A stretch of 64,000 bases of DNA from the NCBI RefSeq assembly GCF_017104965.1, contig NZ_JAAGPR010000004.1, forward strand, positions 186,001 through 250,000, read 5' to 3'. The notes below the pieces were generated by a model. It was not told the DNA's origin and searched no databases. It saw only the letters and a list, made by a program, of their open reading frames with translations. Position 1 is the first letter of the stretch, and the number at the start of each line of letters is the position of its first letter. The stretch is from Paraburkholderia sp. Ac-20340. GTDB taxonomy: Bacteria; Pseudomonadota; Gammaproteobacteria; Burkholderiales; Burkholderiaceae. The position numbers were made by a program, and so were the translations under genes. Below are positions 51,648-59,920 of the stretch, piece after piece.

Positions 51648-52997
51648 TCAAGTGCGGGAATTCGCGAGTGGATCGAGAACAATCCGTTTGATGTCCCCGA
51701 CCACGAAGAGGTACGAGAGCGCGCCCATCAGCGTGACGGCCGAAATGAATGCGAGTGCGTAGACAAACGATCCTGTTGCGTTGACGATCAAGCCGATCAC
51801 CAGCGGCGTGACGATGCCAGCGGCATTCGCGAACAGATTGAAGATGCCGCCGCTCAGGCCGAGCAGACCCTTCGGCGCGATATCGGAAACAATCATCCAG
51901 GCGAGCGCCGACATGCCCTGCGCAAAGTACGCCACGCAAAGAATGGCGATGACCGCGGCCGTCGAATCGACGTAATTCGCCGCTGCGATCGTCGCCGCCA
52001 GCAGCAGCCCGGAGATCACCGGCAGCTTGCGCGCCCAGTTCAGCGAAACGCCACGGCGCAGCATGGCGTCGGAGATCCAGCCGCCGGACAGCGTGCCCAC
52101 CGAAGCCGCAATAAACGGCAGCACGGCGACGATGCCCACCTTCAGCCACGGCATATGCCGCTCGGTGGCGAGATAGGTCGGAAACCACGTGAGGAAAAAC
52201 ACATTGGTCGAGTTGCAGGCGAACTGGCCGATGCAGATGCCGAACATGCTGCGATGGCGCAGCAACGCGCCCACGTCCGACCAGCGAAAGCGCGTCACTT
52301 CCTGGCTGCCGTCGATCACGCCACCGCCGCTCGCGATATGGTCGAGTTCCGCACGATTGGCCCGTTTCGACTGATGCGGCTCGTGAAAGCGCATCAGCCA
52401 CACCGCGCCGAACGCCACCCCAACCGCACCGACCATGCCAAACAGCGCACGCCAGCCGTAGCGTTGTTCGAGCCAGAACAGCAGCGGGCTCAGGAACGCA
52501 AGGCCCACATATTCGGCGAAGGTGTAGACGCCTGTGGCTCGCGCGCGCTCGCTTTGCGGAAACCAGATCGCCACGACGCGGCTATTCGTGGGAAAGCACG
52601 GCGCTTCGGCCGCGCCGATCAAAAGACGCATGATGATCAGCGAGACGAACCCCGTCGCAAGTCCCTGCAAGCCGGTGAAAAACGACCACAGGGTCAGCGC
52701 GAAAAAATACGTCCAGCGCGTGCCGATTCGATCGAGTAACAGGCCGCCGGGAATCTGCGAAGCGGTATAAGTCCACGAAAACGCGGAGAAAATCACGCCC
52801 ATCAGCGCGGGCGTCAGCCCCAGATCGTGACTCATCGCGGGAGCGGCAACGCCGGCCACGCTGCGATCGAGGTAATTGATCATCGTGCCGATCGAGAGCA
52901 GCGCGAGAATGCCGAATCGCGTGCGGGTACGCGCGGCGCTCATCGTGGCCGGATCGGCACAGGCGCCGAGCGCCCTGGATGTCTGGACTGGGTTCAT
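51648..52997 (-). CDS. MFS transporter, anion:cation symporter (ACS) type
   Basis: 449 aa with 12 hydrophobic helices. MINYLDRSVAGVAAP in helix 1, GGLLLDRIGTRWTYF (loop 2-3) and AAEAPCFPTNSRVVAIWFP are signature blocks of the ACS family (galactarate, glucarate, tartrate, phthalate carriers). The central loop holds a Lys/Arg-rich stretch. It is first in the operon, with GGAG 5 bases before the ATG, and divergent from a LysR gene. It probably imports the organic acid degraded by the downstream enzymes. Confidence 0.92.
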   Translation of the reverse strand: MNPVQTSRALGACADPATMSAARTRTRFGILALLSIGTMINYLDRSVAGVAAPAMSHDLGLTPALMGVIFSAFSWTYTASQIPGGLLLDRIGTRWTYFFALTLWSFFTGLQGLATGFVSLIIMRLLIGAAEAPCFPTNSRVVAIWFPQSERARATGVYTFAEYVGLAFLSPLLFWLEQRYGWRALFGMVGAVGVAFGAVWLMRFHEPHQSKRANRAELDHIASGGGVIDGSQEVTRFRWSDVGALLRHRSMFGICIGQFACNSTNVFFLTWFPTYLATERHMPWLKVGIVAVLPFIAASVGTLSGGWISDAMLRRGVSLNWARKLPVISGLLLAATIAAANYVDSTAAVIAILCVAYFAQGMSALAWMIVSDIAPKGLLGLSGGIFNLFANAAGIVTPLVIGLIVNATGSFVYALAFISAVTLMGALSYLFVVGDIKRIVLDPLANSRT

Positions 52998-53126
52998 CGC
53001 GTCTCCATCATTGATTTTTTGCCGCGCCGCCGGGTTCTTGAAGCCCGTTTCTGGCCGGTGCGGTCCTTGATGGAGATACTAGGGAAGTGCCGCGCGGCTG
53101 TCGTATGCCGAGTTTCAGATATCCTA

Positions 53127-53139
53127 TAACTTTTGGTTA
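53127..53139. promoter_or_regulatory. T-N11-A LysR box in the divergent region
   Basis: TAAC-TTTTG-GTTA is a perfect inverted repeat with the T-N11-A form expected for LysR-type regulators. It lies 32 bp before the LysR start and 130 bp before the MFS start, ideal for controlling both genes. Confidence 0.6.
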
Positions 53140-53170
53140 ATCGCCCGCCGCGCGGGCCTCAGGAACGGCA

Positions 53171-54085
53171 ATGCGCTTCAAACTCCGGCAAATGGAAGTG
53201 TTTCGTGCGGTGATGCTGACGGGGTCGATCAACGCCGCCGCCAAAATGCTTTATGTTTCCCAGCCCGCCGTGAGCAAGCTGGTCTCGCACACCGAAACCA
53301 CGCTGGGACTGCGCCTGTTCGAACGCACCAAAGGCCGCCTGATTCCCACGGCGGAAGCGCAGGCGCTGTTTCGTGAAGTCGAGCAGGTTTATCAGTCCGC
53401 GCTGCGCGTGGACGAATTCGCGCGCGCGCTGGCGCTCGGCCCGTCCAGTCTGCTGCGCGTGGCGTGCAGCCCGTCGCTCGCAACCACGATCGTTGCGCCC
53501 GCAATCGTCGAGCTCAAACGCAGATTGCCGGGTCTGCGAGTCGACTGGCACACGACCCTCATGGCGGAAATGCCGATGGAGGTCCTGAGCAAGACGGTCG
53601 ACCTGGCCGTGACCTCGATGCCGATCGAGCACGAACATCTGGAAGTCGTACCGTTCATGCGCGGACGCATGGTGTGCGCGCTGCCGTCCGGGCATCCGCT
53701 GGCTTCGCAGGAGCGCATTGCACTGGCCGATCTCCAGTCCGAACCGATGATCCTGTTTCGCCGCGATATTCCCTTCGGCACTGTGATCGTGCGCGCCTGC
53801 CAGCATGCGGACGTCGATCTCACTTCGGTTGTGGACGTCACGCACGCCGATCAGGCGCTCGCACTTGTGCGCGGCGGTCTGGGCCTTGCGATCGTCGATG
53901 AATTCGCCGCGCAAGGTGCCGATTGCGCCGTGCGGCCGCTGGTTGAGAATCTGGAAATGACGGCGACCTTCGTTTATTCGAAGTTCTCGGCGCCGCCGCA
54001 AAGCGCAACGCTGCTCATGGAAGCGATTTACGGGCGTGCCGTGCAGCTTGGGCGGCAGCAAGGACAGGGTCCTGATATCACGTGA
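53171..54085 (+). CDS. LysR-family transcriptional regulator
   Basis: 304 aa. The HTH is in FRAVMLTGSINAAAKMLYVSQPAVSKLVSHTE-type sequence (residues about 9-45), and the effector-binding domain starts near residue 92 (LLRVACSPSLATTIVAPAIVELKRR). It is divergent from the MFS-SDR-TIM barrel-amidohydrolase-GST operon and next to a T-N11-A box, so it is very likely that operon's activator. The SRPBCC gene follows 90 bp downstream. Confidence 0.94.
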   Translation: MRFKLRQMEVFRAVMLTGSINAAAKMLYVSQPAVSKLVSHTETTLGLRLFERTKGRLIPTAEAQALFREVEQVYQSALRVDEFARALALGPSSLLRVACSPSLATTIVAPAIVELKRRLPGLRVDWHTTLMAEMPMEVLSKTVDLAVTSMPIEHEHLEVVPFMRGRMVCALPSGHPLASQERIALADLQSEPMILFRRDIPFGTVIVRACQHADVDLTSVVDVTHADQALALVRGGLGLAIVDEFAAQGADCAVRPLVENLEMTATFVYSKFSAPPQSATLLMEAIYGRAVQLGRQQGQGPDIT

Positions 54086-54175
54086 ATCGATAACAGGAAT
54101 CACAAGATGTCATTGGCGTTATTTCAGAGGGGCGTGCATCATCACATCATCAATCGCCCATTCTGGAGTATCGCA

Positions 54176-54694
54176 ATGAAGATGAACGCAATCATTTGGC
54201 CCGAAGATTACACGCCTGGTTTCACCGATAACTACTGCTCGAACGAAGTGATCGTGGCCGGTCTGAGTGCGGCCGATGTCTGGCCGCTGCTGAGCACGCC
54301 GTCGCACTGGCCGACCTATTACGCCAATTCGGCGAATATCCGCTTCCACGACGGCAAGGGGCCGGAACTGCAGAATGGCGCGCGCTTTTACTTCGAAACC
54401 TTTGGCTTTCCGGTCGAGTCGCAATGCACGGAATTCGTCGCGCCCGCGAACGGCGAGCCGGGCCGCGTTGCATGGCACGGCTGGGCGGGCGAAGGCGACA
54501 CCCGTCTCGACGTCATCCACGCCTGGCTGGTTGAAGATCTGGACGGTGGCCGCGTGCGCATCCTCACGCAGGAAAGCCAGAAGGGCAAACCGGCCGTCGA
54601 TCTGCGCAATGCCAAACCGAATCCCATGATCAACGGTCATCAGGACTGGCTCGACGGCCTCGTTGCGGCAGCCCGCTCGCGCAAGCAAGGCTGA
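54176..54694 (+). CDS. SRPBCC-family ligand-binding protein
   Basis: 172 aa from MKMNAIIWP at 54176 (GGAG, 7-base spacing); the 23 codons upstream are not needed. The pattern VIVAGLSAADVWPLLSTPSHWPTYYANSANIRF...GARFYFETFGFPVESQCTEFV and a late IHAWLVEDLDGG strand fit the START/polyketide-cyclase-like SRPBCC fold, which binds hydrophobic ligands. No catalytic function can be assigned. It follows the LysR gene on the same strand. Confidence 0.8.
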   Translation: MKMNAIIWPEDYTPGFTDNYCSNEVIVAGLSAADVWPLLSTPSHWPTYYANSANIRFHDGKGPELQNGARFYFETFGFPVESQCTEFVAPANGEPGRVAWHGWAGEGDTRLDVIHAWLVEDLDGGRVRILTQESQKGKPAVDLRNAKPNPMINGHQDWLDGLVAAARSRKQG

Positions 54695-54752
54695 TCGATA
54701 TCGTTGCGTACGCAACAGGCTGGCTGGGCTGGCTCAAGCCGAGCCCCCAGCA

Positions 54753-57686
54753 TTAAACGGCCCAATCCGGCAGCGAAGCCTTGATATCGGATAGCGCAAC
54801 GGGGCGCGCAAACAGGAAACCTTGAAGCTCGGTGCATCCCTCATGCACGAGTATGTCGCGCTGCTGTTCGGTCTCGACGCCTTCCGCAATTACCGCAATA
54901 TTCAGGTCCTTACAGAGCCCGACAATCGAACGGACAATCGCCCGCGATTTCCGGCTCTCTTCCACATCCTTCACGAAACTGCGGTCGATCTTGATACTCG
55001 TGAACGAAAAGTCCCGAAGCAGGCTGAGCGACGAATAACCGGTACCGAAATCGTCCATTGCAATCCCAATGCCGAGTGCGCGAAGCGAATTCAGCACCGA
55101 GCGCAAGGTCTCGGACGATTCGAGCAATGCGGTTTCCGTGATTTCGATTTCGAGTTGCGATGCCGGCAGACCCGACTCGCGAATCACCTGCGCCACGGTA
55201 TCGACGAAATCGATACGCGTGACCTGCGCGGCCGAAACGTTGACGTGAAGTCGTAATGGCATCGGCAATTGCGCCGCGTCGAGACACGCCTGACGAAGTA
55301 CCCAGGCGCCCAGCTCCGGCATCAAACCACGCTCTTCTGCAAGCGGAATGAATTTCGACGGCGGGATATTGCCGTGTCGCGGATGCGGCCAGCGCAGCAG
55401 CGCTTCGCAAGCAGTCGGCATGCCGGTGATGCCGTCGACGATCAACTGATAGTGAATCTGCAGATCTTCCGCGCTCATTGCGCGCCGAAGCTCGAATTCG
55501 AGTTCGTTGCGCTGGCTGGCCGCATCATGCATATCGCCTTCGAAAACGCGGAAGCAATTGCGCCCGGCCGCCTTGGCCGCATAGAGCGCAAGGTCCGCGC
55601 GCTCCAGCGCTTTATCGGCGACGTCCACACCCCGAGGCAACTCGACGATACCGATGCTGACACCAATCGACGCTTCGCCCCGGCTCAGCGCGAACGGCTT
55701 CGAGAGCATCTCGATGCATCGCATGGCCAGCGCCCTGGCATCGTCGACGCCTCTGGGCGTGTTGAGAATAATGGTGAACTCATCGCCGCCGAGGCGCGCC
55801 AGTTGATCGCCCTCGCGCACGCTCGCGGCAAGACGTTGCGCGACCGCACGCAACAATTCGTCGCCGGAATGATGCCCAAACGTGTCGTTGACCGACTTGA
55901 AGCGGTCGAGATCGAGATACAGCAGACAGAATGGCTGACTGCGCCGCAGATCGGCAAGCCGATGCTGCAGTTTCGCGTGGAACGCAAAGCGGTTCGGCAG
56001 GTCGGTCAAGGGATCGTGTAGCGCCAGATGACGAACCTGCTTTTCGGCGGCGTGCCGCAGCGTGACATCTTCGAGCGTCGATACCCAGCCGCCGTGGGAC
56101 AACTGCCGGGTCGTCACGGAGATCACGCGGTTCGCCAGATTGACTTCGGTCGCGGTATCCGGCGTGGAGCTTGCCGCAATCACGCGGCGAAATTGCGTCA
56201 TGAGCGCCGCGCGGTTTGCGGACTGCCCGCGCAATTGCTTGCCGATGCGCCACAGCAACGCACTGAGGCTCGCGCCCGCCGCCGGCGCTTCGTACATATC
56301 GAACAGCAACGAGAACTGCCGGTTCGCGATGACAAGGCGCTCCTGCTGGTCGAACAGACACAACCCCTGACGCATATTGTCGAGCGCGAGATCGAGGTTG
56401 CGCCGGGTCGCTTCCAACGTAAGCGCCGATTCCTGTTGCTCGGTGCGATCCCGCGTGATCTTCGCGTAGCCGAACAACTCGCCCGCATCGTCGTAGATGG
56501 GCTGGATCACCACATGCGCCCAGAACTTGCCGCCGTCCTTGCGCAGACGCCAGCCCTCGGCTTCGAATTTGCCCGTCTCGCGCGCCTGCCGCAGCCCGCT
56601 TTCGGGTGCGCCACGCATGCGCGCTTCTTCGGTGTAGAACAGCGAGAAGTGCCGCCCGACGATCTCTTCGGCGCTATAACCCTTGGCCCGTTGCGCGCCG
56701 GCATTCCAGTTCGAAACGCAGCCGCGGGTATCGAGCATATAGATCGCGTAGTCGGTGACGCCTTCGACCAGCATGCGAAAACGTCGCTCGTGATCGAGCG
56801 ATTGCTGCTGTATGCGGCGCGCTTCGGTCCGGTCCTGCGTCAGCACCGCGTACCCAAACAGCTCGTTGCCCGCGTGATAGATCGGCTCGATGAGCACATG
56901 CGACCAGACGCTCACGCCGTCTTTACGCACGCGCCATCCATCGCCCTCGAAGCGCCCTTCGCGCATGGCGGCGCGCAGTTCGCGCTCGGGCCTGCCGCTC
57001 GCCTGATCGTCGGCGGTATAGAGCGAGCGATAATGCCTGCCGACCACATCGTCCCGGCAATAGCCGCCGGACATCTGTGCGCTCGCGCTCCAGTGTGAAA
57101 TCAGGCCATCGGCATCGAGCATCAACATTGCGTGCTCGGCCCCGCTCACTGGAGACCGGCTCACGTCTTCGCCTTCGGCGGGCAGGGTGTCGAAGGCCGC
57201 AATATCGGTGCAATCGCGCGTGATCTTGGCGAAGCCGAACAATTCGCCTTGCGGGTCGCGCAGCGCATCGATCACGACATGGGCCCGAAACGCCGTGCCA
57301 TTCTTGCGCAGGCGCCAGCCATAGGCTTCGTATCGCCCTTTCGTTCGCGCCACGTGCAGGTTGCGCGCGGGAATCTGATTCAGGCGATCTTCGCGGCTAT
57401 AGAAACAGGAAAAGTGCCGCCCCAGTATTTCCTCTTCCCGATAGCCTTTCTTCTGCTCGGCGCCCGAATTCCACGTGGCGACGAAGCCGTCGATGTCCAG
57501 CATATAGATCGCATAGCGCGTGATGCTCTGAACGAGAAGCTCATACACGTCATTGTGCGGCTGTACGCGCGAAAGGCTATTCATGGTCGATGAAGTTCGA
57601 AGAAACGACGTTTGCTGGGGCATTCGCATACGTCGTTGACCGACCGCTGAAGCCTGCGTAACCGGAATTACGGCATCAGATTCCAT
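54753..57686 (-). CDS. PAS(x4)-GGDEF-EAL c-di-GMP signalling protein
   Basis: 977 aa if translation begins at MESDAVIPV (57686); the true start is uncertain, as no good ribosome site is seen, and MNSLSRVQ at 57584 is possible. Four PAS domains (about residues 45-160, 175-290, 300-420, 435-545); the first three share the GRHFS.FY and GWR.RK.G blocks. GGDEF (about 560-720): RLGGDEF intact, with an I-site RxxD (REGD) five residues upstream. EAL (about 735-970): CEALLRW, EITETALLE, DDFGTGYSSL and KIDRSFV are intact. Both synthesis and breakdown of c-di-GMP are possible. There is no membrane segment, so it senses cytoplasmic signals, perhaps redox or aromatic ligands. Confidence 0.93.
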   Translation of the reverse strand: MESDAVIPVTQASAVGQRRMRMPQQTSFLRTSSTMNSLSRVQPHNDVYELLVQSITRYAIYMLDIDGFVATWNSGAEQKKGYREEEILGRHFSCFYSREDRLNQIPARNLHVARTKGRYEAYGWRLRKNGTAFRAHVVIDALRDPQGELFGFAKITRDCTDIAAFDTLPAEGEDVSRSPVSGAEHAMLMLDADGLISHWSASAQMSGGYCRDDVVGRHYRSLYTADDQASGRPERELRAAMREGRFEGDGWRVRKDGVSVWSHVLIEPIYHAGNELFGYAVLTQDRTEARRIQQQSLDHERRFRMLVEGVTDYAIYMLDTRGCVSNWNAGAQRAKGYSAEEIVGRHFSLFYTEEARMRGAPESGLRQARETGKFEAEGWRLRKDGGKFWAHVVIQPIYDDAGELFGYAKITRDRTEQQESALTLEATRRNLDLALDNMRQGLCLFDQQERLVIANRQFSLLFDMYEAPAAGASLSALLWRIGKQLRGQSANRAALMTQFRRVIAASSTPDTATEVNLANRVISVTTRQLSHGGWVSTLEDVTLRHAAEKQVRHLALHDPLTDLPNRFAFHAKLQHRLADLRRSQPFCLLYLDLDRFKSVNDTFGHHSGDELLRAVAQRLAASVREGDQLARLGGDEFTIILNTPRGVDDARALAMRCIEMLSKPFALSRGEASIGVSIGIVELPRGVDVADKALERADLALYAAKAAGRNCFRVFEGDMHDAASQRNELEFELRRAMSAEDLQIHYQLIVDGITGMPTACEALLRWPHPRHGNIPPSKFIPLAEERGLMPELGAWVLRQACLDAAQLPMPLRLHVNVSAAQVTRIDFVDTVAQVIRESGLPASQLEIEITETALLESSETLRSVLNSLRALGIGIAMDDFGTGYSSLSLLRDFSFTSIKIDRSFVKDVEESRKSRAIVRSIVGLCKDLNIAVIAEGVETEQQRDILVHEGCTELQGFLFARPVALSDIKASLPDWAV

Positions 57687-57823
57687 GACTTGAGAGCAGC
57701 AGGCATTATTTTCGAAGAATGACTGAAATCGTATCGAGCTGGCAGCCACCCAGACAGAATAAAGGTCGCTATCGCCCCCGCCCGCTCCCCGAATCGCCAG
57801 GGTAAACCGTAGAAAGCTCCCGC

Positions 57824-57853
57824 TTGACACCCCAACTCACTGCGCCCGATACT
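57824..57853 (+). promoter_or_regulatory. Sigma-70 promoter of the MaoC-CoA-transferase operon
   Basis: TTGACA (57824-57829), 18 bases, GATACT (57848-57853). It lies about 45 bp upstream of the MaoC start codon and points the right way. The -35 box is perfect. Confidence 0.7.
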
Positions 57854-57868
57854 TTGTCCGCACAAAGT
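57851..57868. promoter_or_regulatory. Perfect inverted-repeat operator over the -10 box
   Basis: ACTTTGT-CCGC-ACAAAGT, two 7-bp arms with a 4-bp spacer. It begins within the -10 hexamer and covers the probable transcription start, the location of a repressor site. The GntR-type gene at the end of the same operon is the natural candidate regulator. Confidence 0.6.
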
Positions 57869-57895
57869 GACATTTAAGACAGGAGCAGACAAACC

Positions 57896-58402
57896 ATGAT
57901 GCAGTCGGAGAAAGTGGGGACGCAGCGCTACCGTGCCAGCTACGGCCGTTATCTCGAGGATTTCACGGTGGGCGACATCTACGAACATCGCCCGGGCCGC
58001 ACCATTACCGATGCGGACAATATCCAGTTTTCGCTGCTGACGATGAATCCGCATCCGATGCACTGCGATGCGAATCACGCGTCGAAGAGCGAATTCGGCA
58101 AACTGCTCGTGAGCAGCGGCCTCACCGTGGCCATCGTGCTCGGCATGTCGGTCAACGACGTGAGCGGCAAAGCCATCGCCAATCTCGGCTGGAAGGAAAT
58201 TCGCCTCACGGGCCCGGTATTTGCGGGCGATACGCTTTATGCGGAGTCCGAAGTGCTTGAAGTGCGCGAGTCGAAATCGCGGCCCACGCAAGGCATCGTG
58301 ACCGTGCACACGCGCGCATTCAATCAGGACGGCAAGCCCGTTCTCGACTACATCCGTTCGGCGCTGATCGCCAAACGCGGCCACGGCACCAACGAGGCCT
58401 GA
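57896..58402 (+). CDS. MaoC-like hydratase (hot-dog fold)
   Basis: 168 aa. Single hot-dog domain with the hydratase-2 motif NPHPMHCDANHA (catalytic Asp and His) near residue 50 and GPVFAGDTLYAESEV later, as in mesaconyl-CoA and itaconyl-CoA hydratases of MaoC type. The start with AGGAG upstream gives two possible ATGs three bases apart. First gene of the operon under the operator-covered promoter. It probably hydrates an unsaturated acyl-CoA made by the acyl-CoA dehydrogenase or CoA-transferase encoded downstream. Confidence 0.9.
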   Translation: MMQSEKVGTQRYRASYGRYLEDFTVGDIYEHRPGRTITDADNIQFSLLTMNPHPMHCDANHASKSEFGKLLVSSGLTVAIVLGMSVNDVSGKAIANLGWKEIRLTGPVFAGDTLYAESEVLEVRESKSRPTQGIVTVHTRAFNQDGKPVLDYIRSALIAKRGHGTNEA

Positions 58403-58528
58403 GCACCCGCAGGACAACCGCACGGAACGCCGCTGCGTTCCGCTGTTTTGCCGTCACGCCGATAAACCGCCACCTCATCCATAGAGCGGCCCGCGCAACG
58501 GTTCACTGCCACAGGACTGGAGACAACT

Positions 58529-59920
58529 GTGAGTCACAACGTTAGCTCGGGCGCCAGGCTAGACCGGCTGCCGATGTCGCGGTTTCACTGGAAGATTCTC
58601 GGGCTCATCAGCGCGGGCGCGTGCCTCGACGCCTTCGACGTCTATCTCGCGGGCGGCGTGTCCGCGGCGATGCTCAAGACGGGCTTTTCCACGCTGCAGC
58701 TCAACGCGCTGTTCGTCTCGTGCGGCTTTTTCGGCATGGTGATCGGCGCGGGCCTCTCGGGTTATCTCGGTGACCGCTTCGGCCGGCGCTCGTCGTATCA
58801 ATTCAATCTCGCGCTGTTCGGCTTGATGTCGTTCGCCGCCGCATTTGCGCCGAGCATTCACTGGCTGATCGGCGCGCGGTTTCTGATGGGCATCGGCCTC
58901 GGTGCGGAACTCGTGGTGGCGGCCGGAACGCTGTGCGAATTCATTCCGCCAGCGTATCGCGGCCGCTGGATCTCGCTGCTGGGCCTGATCGTCAACTCGG
59001 GGCTCGTCATGGCGACCAGCGTGGGCTATGTGGTGATTCCGCATCTGGGCTGGCGCTGGATGTTCGGCATCGCGGGCATCGGCGCGGTGGTCGTGTGGGC
59101 GCTGCGTCACCGCATGCCGGAGTCGCCGCGATGGCTCGAATCGGTCGGCCGCACCGCCGAAGCCGAGGAAACCGTGCGCGCCATCGAGCAGGAAGTCGAG
59201 CAACTCAAGGGCCCGCTGCCGCAGGTCACGCGTTCGCAGAACCTCGAAGTGCCGCGCGCCCCGCTTTCGGCGCTGTTCCGCCGCGGCATGATCGGCCGCA
59301 CGTTGACGGCCGCCCTCACCGCCGTGGCCGTCAACGTGGCCGTGTACGGTTTCGTCGCGTGGCTGCCGACCTTCTTCGTGCACGAAGGCCGCGACATCGT
59401 CACCTCGCTCGGTTTCACCACGCTGATGTCGCTGGGCGCGCCGCTCGGCGCCGTGCTCGGCTACCTCACGGCCGATCGCCTCGGCCGCGCCAAGGGCGTG
59501 GTGTTCTTCAGCGTGCTCACGATCGTGCTCGGCTTCGTCTATCCGCAGATGACGGCCAACGCGGCCATCGCCGTGGTCGGCCTCACGCTGGTCAGCTGCA
59601 TCTACGCCATCGTCACGCTCGGTCTGTTCGGCTACGTGCCCGAACTGTTTCCCACGGCGCTGCGCCTGCGCGGCACCGGCGTGGCGGGCGTGTGCGGGCG
59701 GATCGCCTCGATGCTGACCTCGTACGCCGCCGTGATCCTGTTTGCGCAACTCGGCCTGTTCGGTGTGCTCGGCATGGTGGCCGGCGTGCTGGCGCTGCTC
59801 GTGATCGCCGTGCTGAAACTCGGCGTCGATGCAAACCAGTTCTCGCTCGAAGCCGTCTCGCCCGACGAAGACCCCAGCGCCGACCCGTTATCGCTCAACC
59901 ATCAGGGAGCCACCCGATGA
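58529..59920 (+). CDS. MFS organic-acid transporter
   Basis: 463 aa, 12 hydrophobic helices. GTG start at 58529 with GGAG 6 bases upstream. DAFDVYLAGGVSAAML in helix 1 with an acidic pair, GYLGDRFGRRSSYQFNLALF in loop 2-3 and PESPRWLESVGR after helix 6 place it near the aromatic-acid/sugar-type (AAHS or SHS) MFS carriers. It shares a 4-base overlap with the next gene (ATGA-type), so import and degradation are coupled. Likely substrate: a carboxylic acid that is activated by the CoA-transferase. Confidence 0.9.
   Translation: MSHNVSSGARLDRLPMSRFHWKILGLISAGACLDAFDVYLAGGVSAAMLKTGFSTLQLNALFVSCGFFGMVIGAGLSGYLGDRFGRRSSYQFNLALFGLMSFAAAFAPSIHWLIGARFLMGIGLGAELVVAAGTLCEFIPPAYRGRWISLLGLIVNSGLVMATSVGYVVIPHLGWRWMFGIAGIGAVVVWALRHRMPESPRWLESVGRTAEAEETVRAIEQEVEQLKGPLPQVTRSQNLEVPRAPLSALFRRGMIGRTLTAALTAVAVNVAVYGFVAWLPTFFVHEGRDIVTSLGFTTLMSLGAPLGAVLGYLTADRLGRAKGVVFFSVLTIVLGFVYPQMTANAAIAVVGLTLVSCIYAIVTLGLFGYVPELFPTALRLRGTGVAGVCGRIASMLTSYAAVILFAQLGLFGVLGMVAGVLALLVIAVLKLGVDANQFSLEAVSPDEDPSADPLSLNHQGATR

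Noticed and set aside
58933..59916. Long upstream extension of the PrpD-family gene
   Set aside because: It is Arg/His-rich shadow sequence inside the MFS gene; the true start has a good ribosome site at 59917.
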